Shown here in pieces: positions 17,129 to 26,313 of a stretch of 64,000 nt of DNA. The notes under the pieces were generated by a model. That model saw only the letters and a list, made by a program, of their open reading frames with translations. It was not told the origin of the DNA and ran no database searches. Made by a program: the position numbers and the translations under genes. Each line of letters opens with the position of its first letter. Positions within the stretch are counted from its first letter, which is position 1. The DNA comes from Parvibaculaceae bacterium. Lineage in GTDB: Bacteria > Pseudomonadota > Alphaproteobacteria > Parvibaculales > Parvibaculaceae. The DNA lies in contig JARGNZ010000009.1 in the NCBI GenBank assembly GCA_029209985.1, forward strand, positions 44,803 through 108,802, read 5' to 3'.

Positions 17129-18973
17129 CTAATTGAGACTTGGATAGGCCCGCGAAAGTTCCATGAAGCCGTTGGCAAATCCAGTTTGAATTTCCTGCGT
17201 GAGCTGGCTGGCCCGGACTTTGTCTTCGCTACTAGCCGCGATAGACAGCGCTCCCGCAATATTGGACAGGTCCACTAGACCAATAGAGCGGGCTGCTTCT
17301 TTAATACTTTGCGACACATCCAGCAGACTGCGTAAGTCAGCTTGTGAATTTGCCGTTTCTAAGTGGCGGCACGCCAAGGCAACACGCCCAAGGGTCTCAG
17401 AAAGGTGCTGTGTCATAGACGTAAGCCCCACTTCTTCTTCCAAAGCATACAGCGTATCGAGATTGAGAATACGGCGTTCAGATGCGGTGTCGGGCAGTGG
17501 CTCCGGCATGAGCTTGCCAACAGCGGGGTCGCACGCAAGCACAAACCAAGCAATCACGTTACCGCCGTAAACACCGTCCACACCAATTTTCCCGTCCATC
17601 GCATGAACCAACTGGCTGCAAAGTGCTAAGTCCAAGTTTTCTGGGGCATCGCCTACGCGGTCTGAAAGGGGTTCTTCCTGGTCTAAAACTTGCGCCATGC
17701 CATCGGGGTTCATCTGTGTTTCTGTGGCGCTAACCGAAAATCGTACCGCCTCGCCGTGCGGGTGCATGGCAACCGGTGCCAAATGAAGAATAACACCGCC
17801 CGATGTCAGGTGACGGGTCGCGTGAACGATGAGATTAATAATGACCTGCTTCACCCGGTCTGGGTCTGCATACATTTCAGATGGCAGGCGCGTAGAAATA
17901 TCAACTTCAATAGAAAGGCGCGCCGAAAACATCTCTAAGCGCAGGAGTTGCACAACGTCCTTGGTCAACTCTGCTGGGTCAAAGCTTTGAGGACGCAATT
18001 TCAAAGAGCTTTGCGACAGGCTAGAAAGGTCGGCAATGTCAGAAATAAGACGTTTCAGCAAGCGCCCATCATCGCGCATAGCCCCGCAAAGGGCGGTCTG
18101 TTCATCAGTCAACGAGGTTTTGCTGAGGGCGTCTGAGGCCGTTGCCAAATTGGAAAGTGGGCGGTCAAATTGGCGCACCACCATATTGAGAAAATCTTGG
18201 CGGCGATTATCTGCTTCTTGGGCTTCCTGCCACGAGGCCTTGGCTTCTTCATGCTTTTGCTTGGTCAACTTGTTGGCCTCAACCATTGCCGCTGCTAAGT
18301 CGGAATTTTCAAGTTGCAGGCGAATGTTCTCCGCACTGTTTTTTTGCAAGGTGCGTGTCCAGCCCCCTAAAAAGGCAACACAAATGAAACCGAGTGCGCA
18401 AATAAATTGTGCATACTCATTGGTCGACAGCATCAAGCCGATAGATGTGGGGATCCACGCCATGCCTGTATAGGACCACATCGCAGGGGGGTAGTTATGC
18501 CGGGACAACACAGAGCTGATACCGGTCGAATAGAGCACCGCAGCAAACAGAGCTTGCAAAACAAAGGGCGCATCCGGTAGCCACATCAAGCCCGCCAAAC
18601 CCCAAGTGAGGCCACTCATCATACATCCGCGCGCATATCGGTCAGCCCAACTTATCGGATTGTCGTGGGCTGTCTCGCTATTTTCATAGAGGCTCCGCAA
18701 CCGGTTGAAATACAATTGGGCAAAGGCTTGGTTCAGCAAAAGGGGCAGAATTGTCCATGCTTCCACGTAGGGCAAAAAGGGCACCCAGCACGCAATAAGA
18801 ATGGCAAACATTAGAATTGAGCCGTTCCGACCCATTTGAAACATTAAACCAATTTGACGCGCAACGACACGTTTGGGAAGCCTCAGACCACCACCGAAAA
18901 GGGAGGTATCAGAAATTTCCGTAGTGACCTCATGACGGTTTTGATCAGTCTGCACATCGCTTCGCACAGGCAT
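17129..18973 (-). CDS. Degenerate sensor histidine kinase-like protein with Hpt-like tail
   Basis: 614 residues. About six hydrophobic segments (52-205) are followed by a coiled coil (210-258) and regions that align with HisKA, HATPase and Hpt domains. Every catalytic position examined is changed. The HisKA phospho-acceptor His is R267 (FLNMVVRQFDRPL). The second Asn of the N-box is H384 (NLIVHA). The DxGxG of the G1 box reads SATETQMN, and the glycine-rich G2 box reads APENLDLAL. The Hpt histidine is Q555 (SQSIKEAARSIG). The structural core survives, including the late MDGKIGVDGVYGG. Most likely a signalling scaffold or regulator of another kinase, comparable in principle to DivL, rather than an enzyme. 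Adjacent to the helicase gene on the same strand. Confidence 0.8.
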   Translation of the reverse strand: MPVRSDVQTDQNRHEVTTEISDTSLFGGGLRLPKRVVARQIGLMFQMGRNGSILMFAILIACWVPFLPYVEAWTILPLLLNQAFAQLYFNRLRSLYENSETAHDNPISWADRYARGCMMSGLTWGLAGLMWLPDAPFVLQALFAAVLYSTGISSVLSRHNYPPAMWSYTGMAWIPTSIGLMLSTNEYAQFICALGFICVAFLGGWTRTLQKNSAENIRLQLENSDLAAAMVEANKLTKQKHEEAKASWQEAQEADNRRQDFLNMVVRQFDRPLSNLATASDALSKTSLTDEQTALCGAMRDDGRLLKRLISDIADLSSLSQSSLKLRPQSFDPAELTKDVVQLLRLEMFSARLSIEVDISTRLPSEMYADPDRVKQVIINLIVHATRHLTSGGVILHLAPVAMHPHGEAVRFSVSATETQMNPDGMAQVLDQEEPLSDRVGDAPENLDLALCSQLVHAMDGKIGVDGVYGGNVIAWFVLACDPAVGKLMPEPLPDTASERRILNLDTLYALEEEVGLTSMTQHLSETLGRVALACRHLETANSQADLRSLLDVSQSIKEAARSIGLVDLSNIAGALSIAASSEDKVRASQLTQEIQTGFANGFMELSRAYPSLN

Positions 18974-19123
18974 TCTCCGTGTTTCAGTTTCAAAAACTGT
19001 ACGCCGATCTTTGAATGTCGGCCTTGATCCAAATAAGCAAGGTCAGCTAAGGGGCACCCCGTCACCAATCGACCCTGATCGTCCGCACAAATGAACGCGA
19101 AATAGCGCCCGAAAGGACTGTGA

Positions 19124-19152
19124 TTGACTGTATGCGTCCCAAAGAATAGGGT
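19124..19152 (+). promoter_or_regulatory. Possible sigma-70-type promoter of lysK
   Basis: TTGACT (19124-19129) and TAGGGT (19147-19152) are separated by 17 bp, about 45 bp upstream of the lysK start. The -35 is good and the -10 only fair. It lies in the 224-bp divergent gap between the degenerate kinase gene and lysK; nothing else was recognised in that gap. Confidence 0.35.
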
Positions 19153-19197
19153 CCCCGGACTTTACAAAGCTTTAAAGCAACCAACGGACTTATATAC

Positions 19198-20841
19198 ATG
19201 TCAGATCAGTCACCTTCTGCCGCGCAAGCGGCCTTTGACGTTTCAACGGCAGCCCTTAAAGAGCAAGCAGCCGACAGCAAGGCTTGGCCTTTCGAGGAAG
19301 CTCGTAAGCTATTGAAACGGTTGGAGAAAAAAGGTGACGGGGCTAAGGAAATTCTGTTTGAAACAGGGTATGGCCCCAGCGGCTTACCCCATATTGGAAC
19401 ATTTGGCGAGGTAGCGCGGACCTCAATGGTGCGCCATGCCTTTTCAATATTGGCGCCGGATATCCCCACTAAATTATTGTGTTTTTCCGATGATAAAGAC
19501 GGCTTGCGCAAAGTGCCCGGCAATGTGCCCAATCCTGAGCTTTTAGAAAAGCACCTCAACATGCCGTTATCGGTCGTGCCAGACCCCTTCGGCACCCATG
19601 ACAGCTTTGGCGCGCACAACAATGCGCGGTTGCGGGCTTTTCTAGATTCATTCGGCTTTGACTACGAGTTCGCGAGCGCCAGCGACTATTATAATTCTGG
19701 CCGCTTTGACGATATGCTTATCCGGGTTCTAGAACGCTTTGACAAAGTGCTCGACATTATGTTGCCGTCTTTGCGTCAAGAGCGGCGCGGCACCTATAGC
19801 CCAATTTTGCCGATCTCACCCCATAGCGGACAAGTGCTGTATGTGCCATTGCTCGAACGCAATGCAGAAGCGGGCACGGTCGTATTTGAAGACCCGACAA
19901 ATGGAGATGCCAAGACAGAAATCTCTGTCACCGGCGGCGCGTGCAAATTGCAGTGGAAAGCCGACTGGGCTATGCGCTGGGCAGCGCTCAAAGTGGATTA
20001 TGAAATGTCAGGTAAAGACCTGATTGATTCAGTGAAACTTTCAAACAAAATTTGCCGAGCATTGGGCGAAACCCCGCCTGATGGGTTCAATTACGAACTT
20101 TTCCTTGATGAAAAAGGCGAGAAAATATCGAAAACCAAAGGCAATGGTCTCTCCATCGAAGATTGGCTGCGGTATGCAAGTCCTGAGAGCTTGCAACTTT
20201 TCATGTATCAATCACCGCGTAAGGCAAAGCGGTTGCATTTCGATGTGATTCCAAAAAATGTGGATGAATATCTTGCCCACCTGTCTGGTTTTGAAGGACA
20301 AGACGCCAAGAAACGTTTGAGCAATCCAGTTTGGCACCTGCATGAAGGCACCCCGCCAAAGGCTGAGCTGTCCATTACATTTGCTCTCTTACTCAACTTG
20401 GTAAGCGCAGCGCATACAGATGATCCCGTTGCTTTGTGGAGTTTCATTCAGCGCTATGCACCCGAAGCAACACCGGAAACGCATCCGTCGCTCGATAAGA
20501 TGGTTGGGTATGCGATCAATTATTTCAACGATTTTGTAAAACCGAACAAAACGTTCCGAGCCGCAAGCGAACAAGAGAACGCGGCCTTTGCTGATTTGGC
20601 AGAGAGATTGTCGAAAATTGATCCGCAGATGCCAGCCGAAGAGATCCAAAATATCGTTTATGCGGTCGGCAAAGATCATGAATTTGAGAATCTACGCGAT
20701 TGGTTCAAAGCCCTGTATGAAGTGCTCTTAGGCGAAAGCCAAGGCCCTCGGTTTGGCTCATTTGTCGCTCTATACGGCGTAAATGAAAGCGTGTCTCTCC
20801 TGCGCCGCGCGGTTGCAGGGGACGATCTTTCGGCGTCCTAA
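19198..20841 (+). CDS. lysK: Lysine--tRNA ligase, class I
   Basis: 547 residues. Charges tRNA-Lys with lysine using ATP. The Rossmann-type class I signatures are present: PHIGT (64-68) for HIGH and KISKT (309-313) for KMSKS, with GPSGLPHIG and [14 protein letters not shown] typical of LysRS-I. Class I LysRS is the archaeal form, also known in alphaproteobacteria and spirochaetes, where it replaces the class II LysS. Single gene with its own upstream gap and a possible terminator downstream. Start at 19198 is the first ATG after the gap; no strong ribosome site is visible. Confidence 0.95.
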   Translation: MSDQSPSAAQAAFDVSTAALKEQAADSKAWPFEEARKLLKRLEKKGDGAKEILFETGYGPSGLPHIGTFGEVARTSMVRHAFSILAPDIPTKLLCFSDDKDGLRKVPGNVPNPELLEKHLNMPLSVVPDPFGTHDSFGAHNNARLRAFLDSFGFDYEFASASDYYNSGRFDDMLIRVLERFDKVLDIMLPSLRQERRGTYSPILPISPHSGQVLYVPLLERNAEAGTVVFEDPTNGDAKTEISVTGGACKLQWKADWAMRWAALKVDYEMSGKDLIDSVKLSNKICRALGETPPDGFNYELFLDEKGEKISKTKGNGLSIEDWLRYASPESLQLFMYQSPRKAKRLHFDVIPKNVDEYLAHLSGFEGQDAKKRLSNPVWHLHEGTPPKAELSITFALLLNLVSAAHTDDPVALWSFIQRYAPEATPETHPSLDKMVGYAINYFNDFVKPNKTFRAASEQENAAFADLAERLSKIDPQMPAEEIQNIVYAVGKDHEFENLRDWFKALYEVLLGESQGPRFGSFVALYGVNESVSLLRRAVAGDDLSAS

Positions 20842-20867
20842 GGCCAGAGCAAAGATCAAGAGTATAG

Positions 20868-20905
20868 AGCAGGGAGGATGCCGCAGGTGTCCTCCCTTGC
20901 TGTTT
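20868..20905 (+). terminator. Possible terminator after lysK
   Basis: AGCAGGGAGGA pairs with TCCTCCCTTGCT apart from one bulged T, around an 11-base loop, followed by a short T-rich stretch. Weak tail, so moderate support only. Confidence 0.4.
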
Positions 20906-20974
20906 GAGGGGCAACGGATATAGTGCCGCCAACACTAACGCCGCCTCTCATGGGCCAATATGGATGGGTTTCTG

Positions 20975-21358
20975 ATGACGAATAAAATTTACAAAATTAT
21001 CAGTGCATCCGAATGGAACGCTGCCGAGGCCGCAGGGGTCTTCAAGGGCGTAGCGATTGACCTCACCGATGGCTATATCCATTTTTCAACGGCGTCACAA
21101 GCAGCTGAAACAGCGGCAAAGCACTTTGCTGGCCAGATAGATTTATTGTTGATTACAATAAACCCAGATGCCTTGACCCAAGAGTTGACGTGGGAACCGT
21201 CACGCGGCGGCGCCCTTTTTCCACATCTCTATGGAGATTTGAATATGGAGGCGGTGGCCGAGAAAGCAGCCCTTCCGCTTAATGCCGATGGCGTGCATGT
21301 GTTTCCGTCATCTTTTCAAAAGGCGCTCGCAGACACACGCAAGGAGACAGGCAAATGA
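20975..21358 (+). CDS. DUF952 domain-containing protein
   Basis: 127 residues from the ATG at 20975, where the typical MTxKIYKI family start falls; an ATG at 20960 would add five residues. Contains the DUF952 pattern DGYIHFSTASQ and LTWEPSRGGALFPHLYG, a small cytoplasmic fold of unknown activity sometimes linked to ADP-ribosyl chemistry. The stop overlaps the pyrD start (ATGATG), so translation is coupled, an arrangement worth noting because it may reflect a shared role around nucleotide metabolism. Confidence 0.85.
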   Translation: MTNKIYKIISASEWNAAEAAGVFKGVAIDLTDGYIHFSTASQAAETAAKHFAGQIDLLLITINPDALTQELTWEPSRGGALFPHLYGDLNMEAVAEKAALPLNADGVHVFPSSFQKALADTRKETGK

Positions 21359-22404
21359 TGGGACCTTTGTTCAAATTGGCACGGCCTGTTTTGATGTCGC
21401 TTGACCCAGAACAGGCACATGGTCTGACGCTGGCTGGCTTGAAAACCGGACTGTTCCCCAAAGCCTGTGCCCCAGCCCCGTCGTTGGCGACCACCGTGTG
21501 TGGCTTGGATTTTCCAAACCCGATCGGCATTGCGGCAGGCTTTGACAAAAATGGGGAAGTGCCCGATGCGATGCTGCGCTTAGGATGTGGCTACGCTGAA
21601 GTAGGGTCCACCACCCCGAAGCCACAAAAGGGTAATCCCACCCCGCGTATTTTTCGTTTGCCAGATGCAGAGGCGGTCATCAATCGACTTGGGTTTAACA
21701 ACCAAGGGCATTTGGCCATGAAGCGCAACATGAAGGACCGCCAAGGGCGTCCGGGCATTGTCGGCGTTAATTTAGGGGCGAATAAAAATACGCAGGATAA
21801 AGCGGAAGATTACGTGCTGGGCATCGATGCCTTTGAAGGCATGGCCTCATACTTTACCATCAATGTATCGTCGCCTAACACGCCGGGCTTGCGTTCCTTG
21901 CAAGGCCGCCAAGCATTGCAAGACCTTGTGGGCCGGGTGCTAGAGGCCCGCATCAGCACAGTGCCCGTGTTCCTAAAAATCGCCCCGGATTTAACAGAGG
22001 ATGATCGCCAAGATATTGCCGAGGTGGCCTTAGAAAGCGGCATTGATGCGCTGATCATTTCCAACACCACCATCGCGCGTCAAGGGTTGGTCGAGGGCGC
22101 GACGGCTGAAGAGGTCGGCGGACTTTCGGGCCGTCCGTTGTTTGCCATGTCTACCCAAGTGCTCAGTGACATGCGCCAGTTGACTAAGGGCAAGGTGCCG
22201 CTGATTGGTGTTGGTGGTATTAGTTCAGGGGCAGATGCCTACGAAAAAATCCGTGCAGGGGCGAGCCTTGTGCAGCTCTACACGGCCATGATTTATCAAG
22301 GCCCGGCATTGATTATGCAAATACGGCGCGATTTGGAAAAGCTATTAGCACGCGATGGTTTTAGCTCTGTGTCCCAAGCGGTTGGGGCGGATGTGCCCGT
22401 ATAA
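21355..22404 (+). CDS. pyrD: Dihydroorotate dehydrogenase (quinone), class 2
   Basis: 349 residues. Oxidises dihydroorotate to orotate in pyrimidine synthesis, passing electrons to membrane quinone. FMN-binding barrel features are clear: AAGFDKNGEVPDAM, EVGSTTPKPQKGNPTPRIFR, NVSSPNTPGLRSLQG with the class 2 catalytic serine near residue 172, and GVGGISSGADAYEKI for phosphate binding. The N-terminal helical extension typical of the membrane-associated class 2 enzymes is present. Overlaps the DUF952 gene by 4 bp. Confidence 0.95.
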   Translation: MMGPLFKLARPVLMSLDPEQAHGLTLAGLKTGLFPKACAPAPSLATTVCGLDFPNPIGIAAGFDKNGEVPDAMLRLGCGYAEVGSTTPKPQKGNPTPRIFRLPDAEAVINRLGFNNQGHLAMKRNMKDRQGRPGIVGVNLGANKNTQDKAEDYVLGIDAFEGMASYFTINVSSPNTPGLRSLQGRQALQDLVGRVLEARISTVPVFLKIAPDLTEDDRQDIAEVALESGIDALIISNTTIARQGLVEGATAEEVGGLSGRPLFAMSTQVLSDMRQLTKGKVPLIGVGGISSGADAYEKIRAGASLVQLYTAMIYQGPALIMQIRRDLEKLLARDGFSSVSQAVGADVPV

Positions 22405-22458
22405 AATGCTTTAAGTGGGTTTACCGAAATCGACGATTAAAAGTCATAGGAGTTTAGT

Positions 22459-22806
22459 ATGAGCGTTACAATTTATCACAATCCACGGTGTTCCAAGTCT
22501 CGTCAGACTCTCAAATTGCTTGAGGATAAGGGCGTTGAACCAACAGTGGTGCTTTATCTGGAGACCCCGCCCAGCCCTGATGAGCTTTCTGAGATTCTCA
22601 TCATGATGGACAAAGGCGCGCGTGACATCATCCGCAAAGGTGAAGCCCCGTACAAAGAGTTGGAACTTAATGATCCAAGCTTAGGCGACGACGCATTGGT
22701 GCAAGCCATGTGCGGCAATCCGGTGCTCATCGAACGCCCGATTGTTGTGAACGGGGATAAAGCAGCCATTGGGCGGCCCCCAGAAAGCATTTTAGATATT
22801 CTCTAA
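22459..22806 (+). CDS. arsC: Arsenate reductase, ArsC (glutaredoxin-coupled) family
   Basis: 115 residues. Thioredoxin-fold arsenate reductase with the catalytic cysteine C11 in YHNPRCSKSRQTL and the later NPVLIERPIVVNGDKAAIGRP stretch holding the arsenate-contacting arginines. Reduces arsenate to arsenite with glutathione and glutaredoxin. Good ribosome site (TAGGAG). No ars efflux gene or ArsR regulator is adjacent, so it may be a housekeeping reductase. The 3' end overlaps the convergent MATE gene by 4 bp. Confidence 0.92.
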   Translation: MSVTIYHNPRCSKSRQTLKLLEDKGVEPTVVLYLETPPSPDELSEILIMMDKGARDIIRKGEAPYKELELNDPSLGDDALVQAMCGNPVLIERPIVVNGDKAAIGRPPESILDIL

Positions 22807-24149
22807 ACGAGTGCGGGAACACTGCGGCGCAGGCGTGGGTAATAAAGGCCCAGCGCCAGCGCCCGGCCCACATTAAACAGAGCAAGGGCTGCCCAAAGGC
22901 CGTGGTTGCCGTAAGGCGTTAAGAACCAGAAGCTCACAAAAAACAGCACAAGCGAGACAGCCGCTGTATTGCGCATTTCCACCGTGCGCACCGCACCAAT
23001 AAAAATGCCGTCCAACTGATAGCACCATACCGACAGCACCGGCAGCATGGCGGCCCAACCTAAGTAATGCATGGCAAGGGTGTGCACATCTTCATTGATG
23101 GTCATCATCCCAATGAAGTTGGCTCCTTGAAACCAAAAAAGAGCTGACACGACGACGGATGTGGCCAACGCCCAAAACGTAGAGAGCCGCACCGCCAGGT
23201 CAAAACGCCGCCGGTCGCGGCTGCCAAAAGCCTCTCCAATAAACGCCTCGGCGGCAAACGCAAAGCCATCCAAAAAATAAGCGGAGGTGGCGACAAGCTG
23301 CATTAGGATGGCATTGGCCGCAAGCAACTCGTTGCCTTGACGCGCCCCTTCCAGCGTAAAAAAGGCAAAGGCCGACATCAGCAACAAGGTGCGGATCATA
23401 ATGTCCCGGTTGACGGATAGAGTTTGCCAAACTTTATCGCGGGCAATAATCAGATGCCCTTGCCAGCGCCCCTCAATGTCCCGGAGCACAAAAAGCGCAA
23501 TCCCAAGGCCCACAAAGGCAGCGCTGGTTTCTGCCAACACCGTACCCAGTGCAACACCTTCCACCCCCCAGCCCCAGTGCAAAACGAAGAGCGCATCCAG
23601 CCCAACATTCATACCGTTCAAATAGACCTGCAACAAAAGCGCTAGGCCACTGCGTTGTTGCCCAAGCAGCCAGCCGATTAAGGCGTAGTTGGCAAGGGTG
23701 AAAGGGGCAGACCAAATGCGAATATCAAAATAGTTCTGGGCCAGTAATTTGGCATCCGCTTCTCCCTGTATGAGTTGAAAGCTGAAAAGTTTCAGCGGAC
23801 TTTGAAGAAGCCAGCACAGGGTGCCAAGGATGCCCGCAATCAAAAGGGCACGGCCCAACGCGGCGCGTAATTCGTCCCCGTCTCCAGCCCCAAACGCTTG
23901 GGCCACCAGTCCAGTGGTGCCCATGCGTAAAAACCCAAAGGCCCAAAACAGAAAAGTGAAAATCAAAGAGCCGAGCGCCACCCCAGAAATATATTTTGCA
24001 TCTCCAAGCTGGCCCATAATGCCCGTATCCACCAACCCCAAAAGAGGCGTGGAGAGATTGGACAACACAATAGGCCCGGCAACCGCGAGCACACGGGCAT
24101 GGGTGAGGGCAGGTAAAAAGGGAGCGGACACACCCGGTGACGAATTCAT
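22803..24149 (-). CDS. MATE family efflux transporter, DinF-like
   Basis: 448 residues with about twelve hydrophobic helices. The N-terminal stretch ALTHARVLAVAGPIVLSNLSTPLLGLVDTG cut short to its core PIVLSNLSTPLLGLVDT matches the DinF branch of MATE exporters, which use Na+ or H+ gradients to expel cationic organic compounds. Two internally repeated halves are visible (the second begins near residue 250). Lies upstream of, and convergent with, arsC by a 4-bp overlap. The PaaI genes precede it on the same strand with a 21-bp gap, so the three may be one transcript. Substrate unknown. Confidence 0.87.
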   Translation of the reverse strand: MNSSPGVSAPFLPALTHARVLAVAGPIVLSNLSTPLLGLVDTGIMGQLGDAKYISGVALGSLIFTFLFWAFGFLRMGTTGLVAQAFGAGDGDELRAALGRALLIAGILGTLCWLLQSPLKLFSFQLIQGEADAKLLAQNYFDIRIWSAPFTLANYALIGWLLGQQRSGLALLLQVYLNGMNVGLDALFVLHWGWGVEGVALGTVLAETSAAFVGLGIALFVLRDIEGRWQGHLIIARDKVWQTLSVNRDIMIRTLLLMSAFAFFTLEGARQGNELLAANAILMQLVATSAYFLDGFAFAAEAFIGEAFGSRDRRRFDLAVRLSTFWALATSVVVSALFWFQGANFIGMMTINEDVHTLAMHYLGWAAMLPVLSVWCYQLDGIFIGAVRTVEMRNTAAVSLVLFFVSFWFLTPYGNHGLWAALALFNVGRALALGLYYPRLRRSVPALV

Positions 24150-24170
24150 CTGCTCCCCCTCAACTGGTGT

Positions 24171-24623
24171 TTAGGCGTTGTCGTCTTGGCTGGGTTTCAA
24201 CAAAAAGTGGCCATGCGCAGCGGCAATGGGTTTTTCTTTGTCGTCTTGCCATGCTTCCACATGCACATTTGCAACCCGGCGTCCATGCTTGGTCACACGT
24301 GCACGGGCAAAGGTGTCTTTGGGTTTGCCAGAGCGCAAGTAATCAATCGTCAAATCAATCGTCTTGGGCAGATAAATGCCGTCAGAAATATCAATGAGTT
24401 GCATCATCGCGGTGGTTTCCAAAAAAGCGCCGATAACGCCCCCGTGCAAGGCAGGCAGCATGGGGTTGCCAATAATGTCGTGGGAGAAAGGAAGAAGTGT
24501 CGTTAGTTCGCTGCCTTTCTTTTCCACTTTCATGCCAATGAATTGCGCATAGGGAATGGCGGCAATCAACTCTTCAAGGTTTGCTTTTTCGCCGTTCAAA
24601 ACTGCTTTTTCTAAAAGATCCAT
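24171..24623 (-). CDS. PaaI family thioesterase (hotdog fold)
   Basis: 150 residues. Hotdog-fold acyl-CoA thioesterase: the catalytic-region pattern MLPALHGGVIGAFLETTAMMQL gives the HGG loop, followed by the strand TIDLTIDYLRSG typical of the family. Hydrolyses acyl- or aryl-CoA. Starts 3 bp after the stop of the paralogous thioesterase at 24627-25148, so the two are co-translated and may form a hetero-oligomer. Confidence 0.87.
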   Translation of the reverse strand: MDLLEKAVLNGEKANLEELIAAIPYAQFIGMKVEKKGSELTTLLPFSHDIIGNPMLPALHGGVIGAFLETTAMMQLIDISDGIYLPKTIDLTIDYLRSGKPKDTFARARVTKHGRRVANVHVEAWQDDKEKPIAAAHGHFLLKPSQDDNA

Positions 24624-24626
24624 GGC

Positions 24627-25148
24627 TTATTCCCCACTTCTTTTGTTAGCTTTTTTCATAAGCGCTTCTGTTTTGGCAATCGCCTCTGCTGTGTTCCCCA
24701 TGGGCACTGCTCGGTTCGCGGCGAGCATGAAAGTGCCAACCGAGGTTGCAATCGGATCTTCCGGGGTGGTGTGATAGGCGGTTGCGCGCACAAAGCCGAT
24801 GTTCTTCGTGATTTTGTAGCAATGTGCATGGCCCACAAGGCCTTCGCCAGGGGTGGCTGGCTTCATGTAGTCGATGCGCAAGTCAAGCGTGGCAATAGAC
24901 TGGCGTTCAGGCAACGCCATTTGTGTGGCAATGCCGCTTGCATTGTCGAGAAGGGAGGTAATAACACCCCCGTGAATGACGCCTGTGTCCGGGTTGCCGA
25001 CTAATTTGTCTTGGTACGGAATTGTAAGCCATGCTTTTGCTGGTTCAATTTTTTGAACTTCCATTTGAATGGCTTTGGCGTGAGGGACATGATCAATCAG
25101 CATTGATTTGATCACTTCTTCAGCTTCTTTCAGTTGTTCCGCATCCAT
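24627..25148 (-). CDS. PaaI family thioesterase (hotdog fold)
   Basis: 173 residues; paralogue of the following gene. GVIHGGVITSLLDNASGIA supplies the HGG loop and ATLDLRIDYMKPATPG the conserved strand. A basic 20-residue C-terminal tail (KTEALMKKANKR) is not part of the hotdog domain. First gene of the pair, with a short AAAGG ahead of its ATG. The MATE gene lies further downstream on the same strand. Confidence 0.87.
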   Translation of the reverse strand: MDAEQLKEAEEVIKSMLIDHVPHAKAIQMEVQKIEPAKAWLTIPYQDKLVGNPDTGVIHGGVITSLLDNASGIATQMALPERQSIATLDLRIDYMKPATPGEGLVGHAHCYKITKNIGFVRATAYHTTPEDPIATSVGTFMLAANRAVPMGNTAEAIAKTEALMKKANKRSGE

Positions 25149-25419
25149 GCGTCCAACCTTTCTGTATGCGTTGAGAGCGCCATTTGGCCGAAAACCAAAG
25201 GGAGGGGAGGGCGCTCGAATAAAAGTTGGCTTGTTGTACCGGAGGAAAGGGGGCGCTGTCGCCCCTATAGATCAAATTCTCAGTCTGAGTGCGTGCAAAC
25301 AGACACAATTTGGAGGGATTCTTTCCAAAAATTAAGGTCATTTCCGTAGCGTTTTGGGGGTTATTATCTCTAAGGTCTTGAAAAAACTAAGAAAATAGAC
25401 CAAAGCCATAAGCTTCCTT

Positions 25420-25447
25420 TTGACCGTCTGCGACTTATAGATAGAAT
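25420..25447 (+). promoter_or_regulatory. Possible promoter of the TetR-type regulator gene
   Basis: TTGACC (25420-25425) and TAGAAT (25442-25447), 16-bp spacing, about 85 bp upstream of the regulator start. It lies in the 385-bp divergent gap 25149-25533, which is AT-rich from about 25270 onward. No other element was recognised there. Confidence 0.4.
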
Positions 25448-25533
25448 AAAGGGCAGTATTTTGCGAAATAATGCTATTCTACCAAGCCGCGCGGATGATT
25501 CCGCCAATGGCTTTGAGCGACTGATAACGTTAC

Positions 25534-26247
25534 ATGGTTCAGAAAAATATGATGGATACGCTTGAAAAAGACCCAGCGGACGGCAGTGCAAGCCGGGCCG
25601 CTGAGGACGATCTCGCTCCGCAAGCAGGCTTAGCGCCGCGCATTGGCAAGCGAGAGCGCACGAAGGCGAATAATCGTGAAGCGATCCTCAATGCGGCTCA
25701 AGAAGTGTTTGGCGAACTCGGATACGGCGCGGCAACAGTGCGCGACATTATTCGGAAAACCGGTCTCGCATCGGGCACCTTTTATAATTACTTCAAAAGC
25801 AAAGAAGAAGTATTTGAAGCCCTCATGGACCGAGGCGCGTTACGGTTGCGCCCGCGCATTCGTGAACAACGTTTGAAGTCGAAAACACTCCAAGAATTCA
25901 TCTACAATGCCTATCACACCTACTTTCTCGACCTTCATGATGACATCGCCAACTATCGGATGCTGCAACGCAATTCCGGGGCGGTGCGCGTGCGCATGTC
26001 CACGCCAGAAGTGTTGGCAGGGTTTGATGAGATTAGAAAGTACATCGAAGAGTATATTCAGGCGGGCAAACTTGCTGAATTAGACGCTGAGTTCCTTTCC
26101 GCTGCCGCCATCGGTATCGCCAGTGAGCTGGGGGACCGCATGTTGATGCGCGAAGAGTTCGATGTAGAAGGCGCCACCAACTTTTCAGTCAATTTATTGT
26201 TCGGTGGGCTACCTGCGTTGTCCGAAGCCGCCCAAAACAAAAAATAA
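25534..26247 (+). CDS. TetR/AcrR family transcriptional regulator
   Basis: 237 residues. After a charged, unstructured start of about 40 residues comes the TetR helix-turn-helix: AILNAAQEVFGELGY, AATVRDIIRKTGLASGTFYN and YFKSKEEVFEALMD. The C-terminal ligand domain (about 95-230) is unassigned. Starts at 25534; ATGs at 25549 and 25552 are possible alternatives. It precedes an esterase and a quinone oxidoreductase gene on the same strand with short gaps. It may regulate those genes and itself, responding to a lipophilic ligand. Confidence 0.88.
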   Translation: MVQKNMMDTLEKDPADGSASRAAEDDLAPQAGLAPRIGKRERTKANNREAILNAAQEVFGELGYGAATVRDIIRKTGLASGTFYNYFKSKEEVFEALMDRGALRLRPRIREQRLKSKTLQEFIYNAYHTYFLDLHDDIANYRMLQRNSGAVRVRMSTPEVLAGFDEIRKYIEEYIQAGKLAELDAEFLSAAAIGIASELGDRMLMREEFDVEGATNFSVNLLFGGLPALSEAAQNKK

Positions 26248-26313
26248 AAATAGCGCCTGCAGAGGCAATTTCAACTCCACGCATCATGCGTTCTCAAGGG
26301 AGACGTGAAGTCA

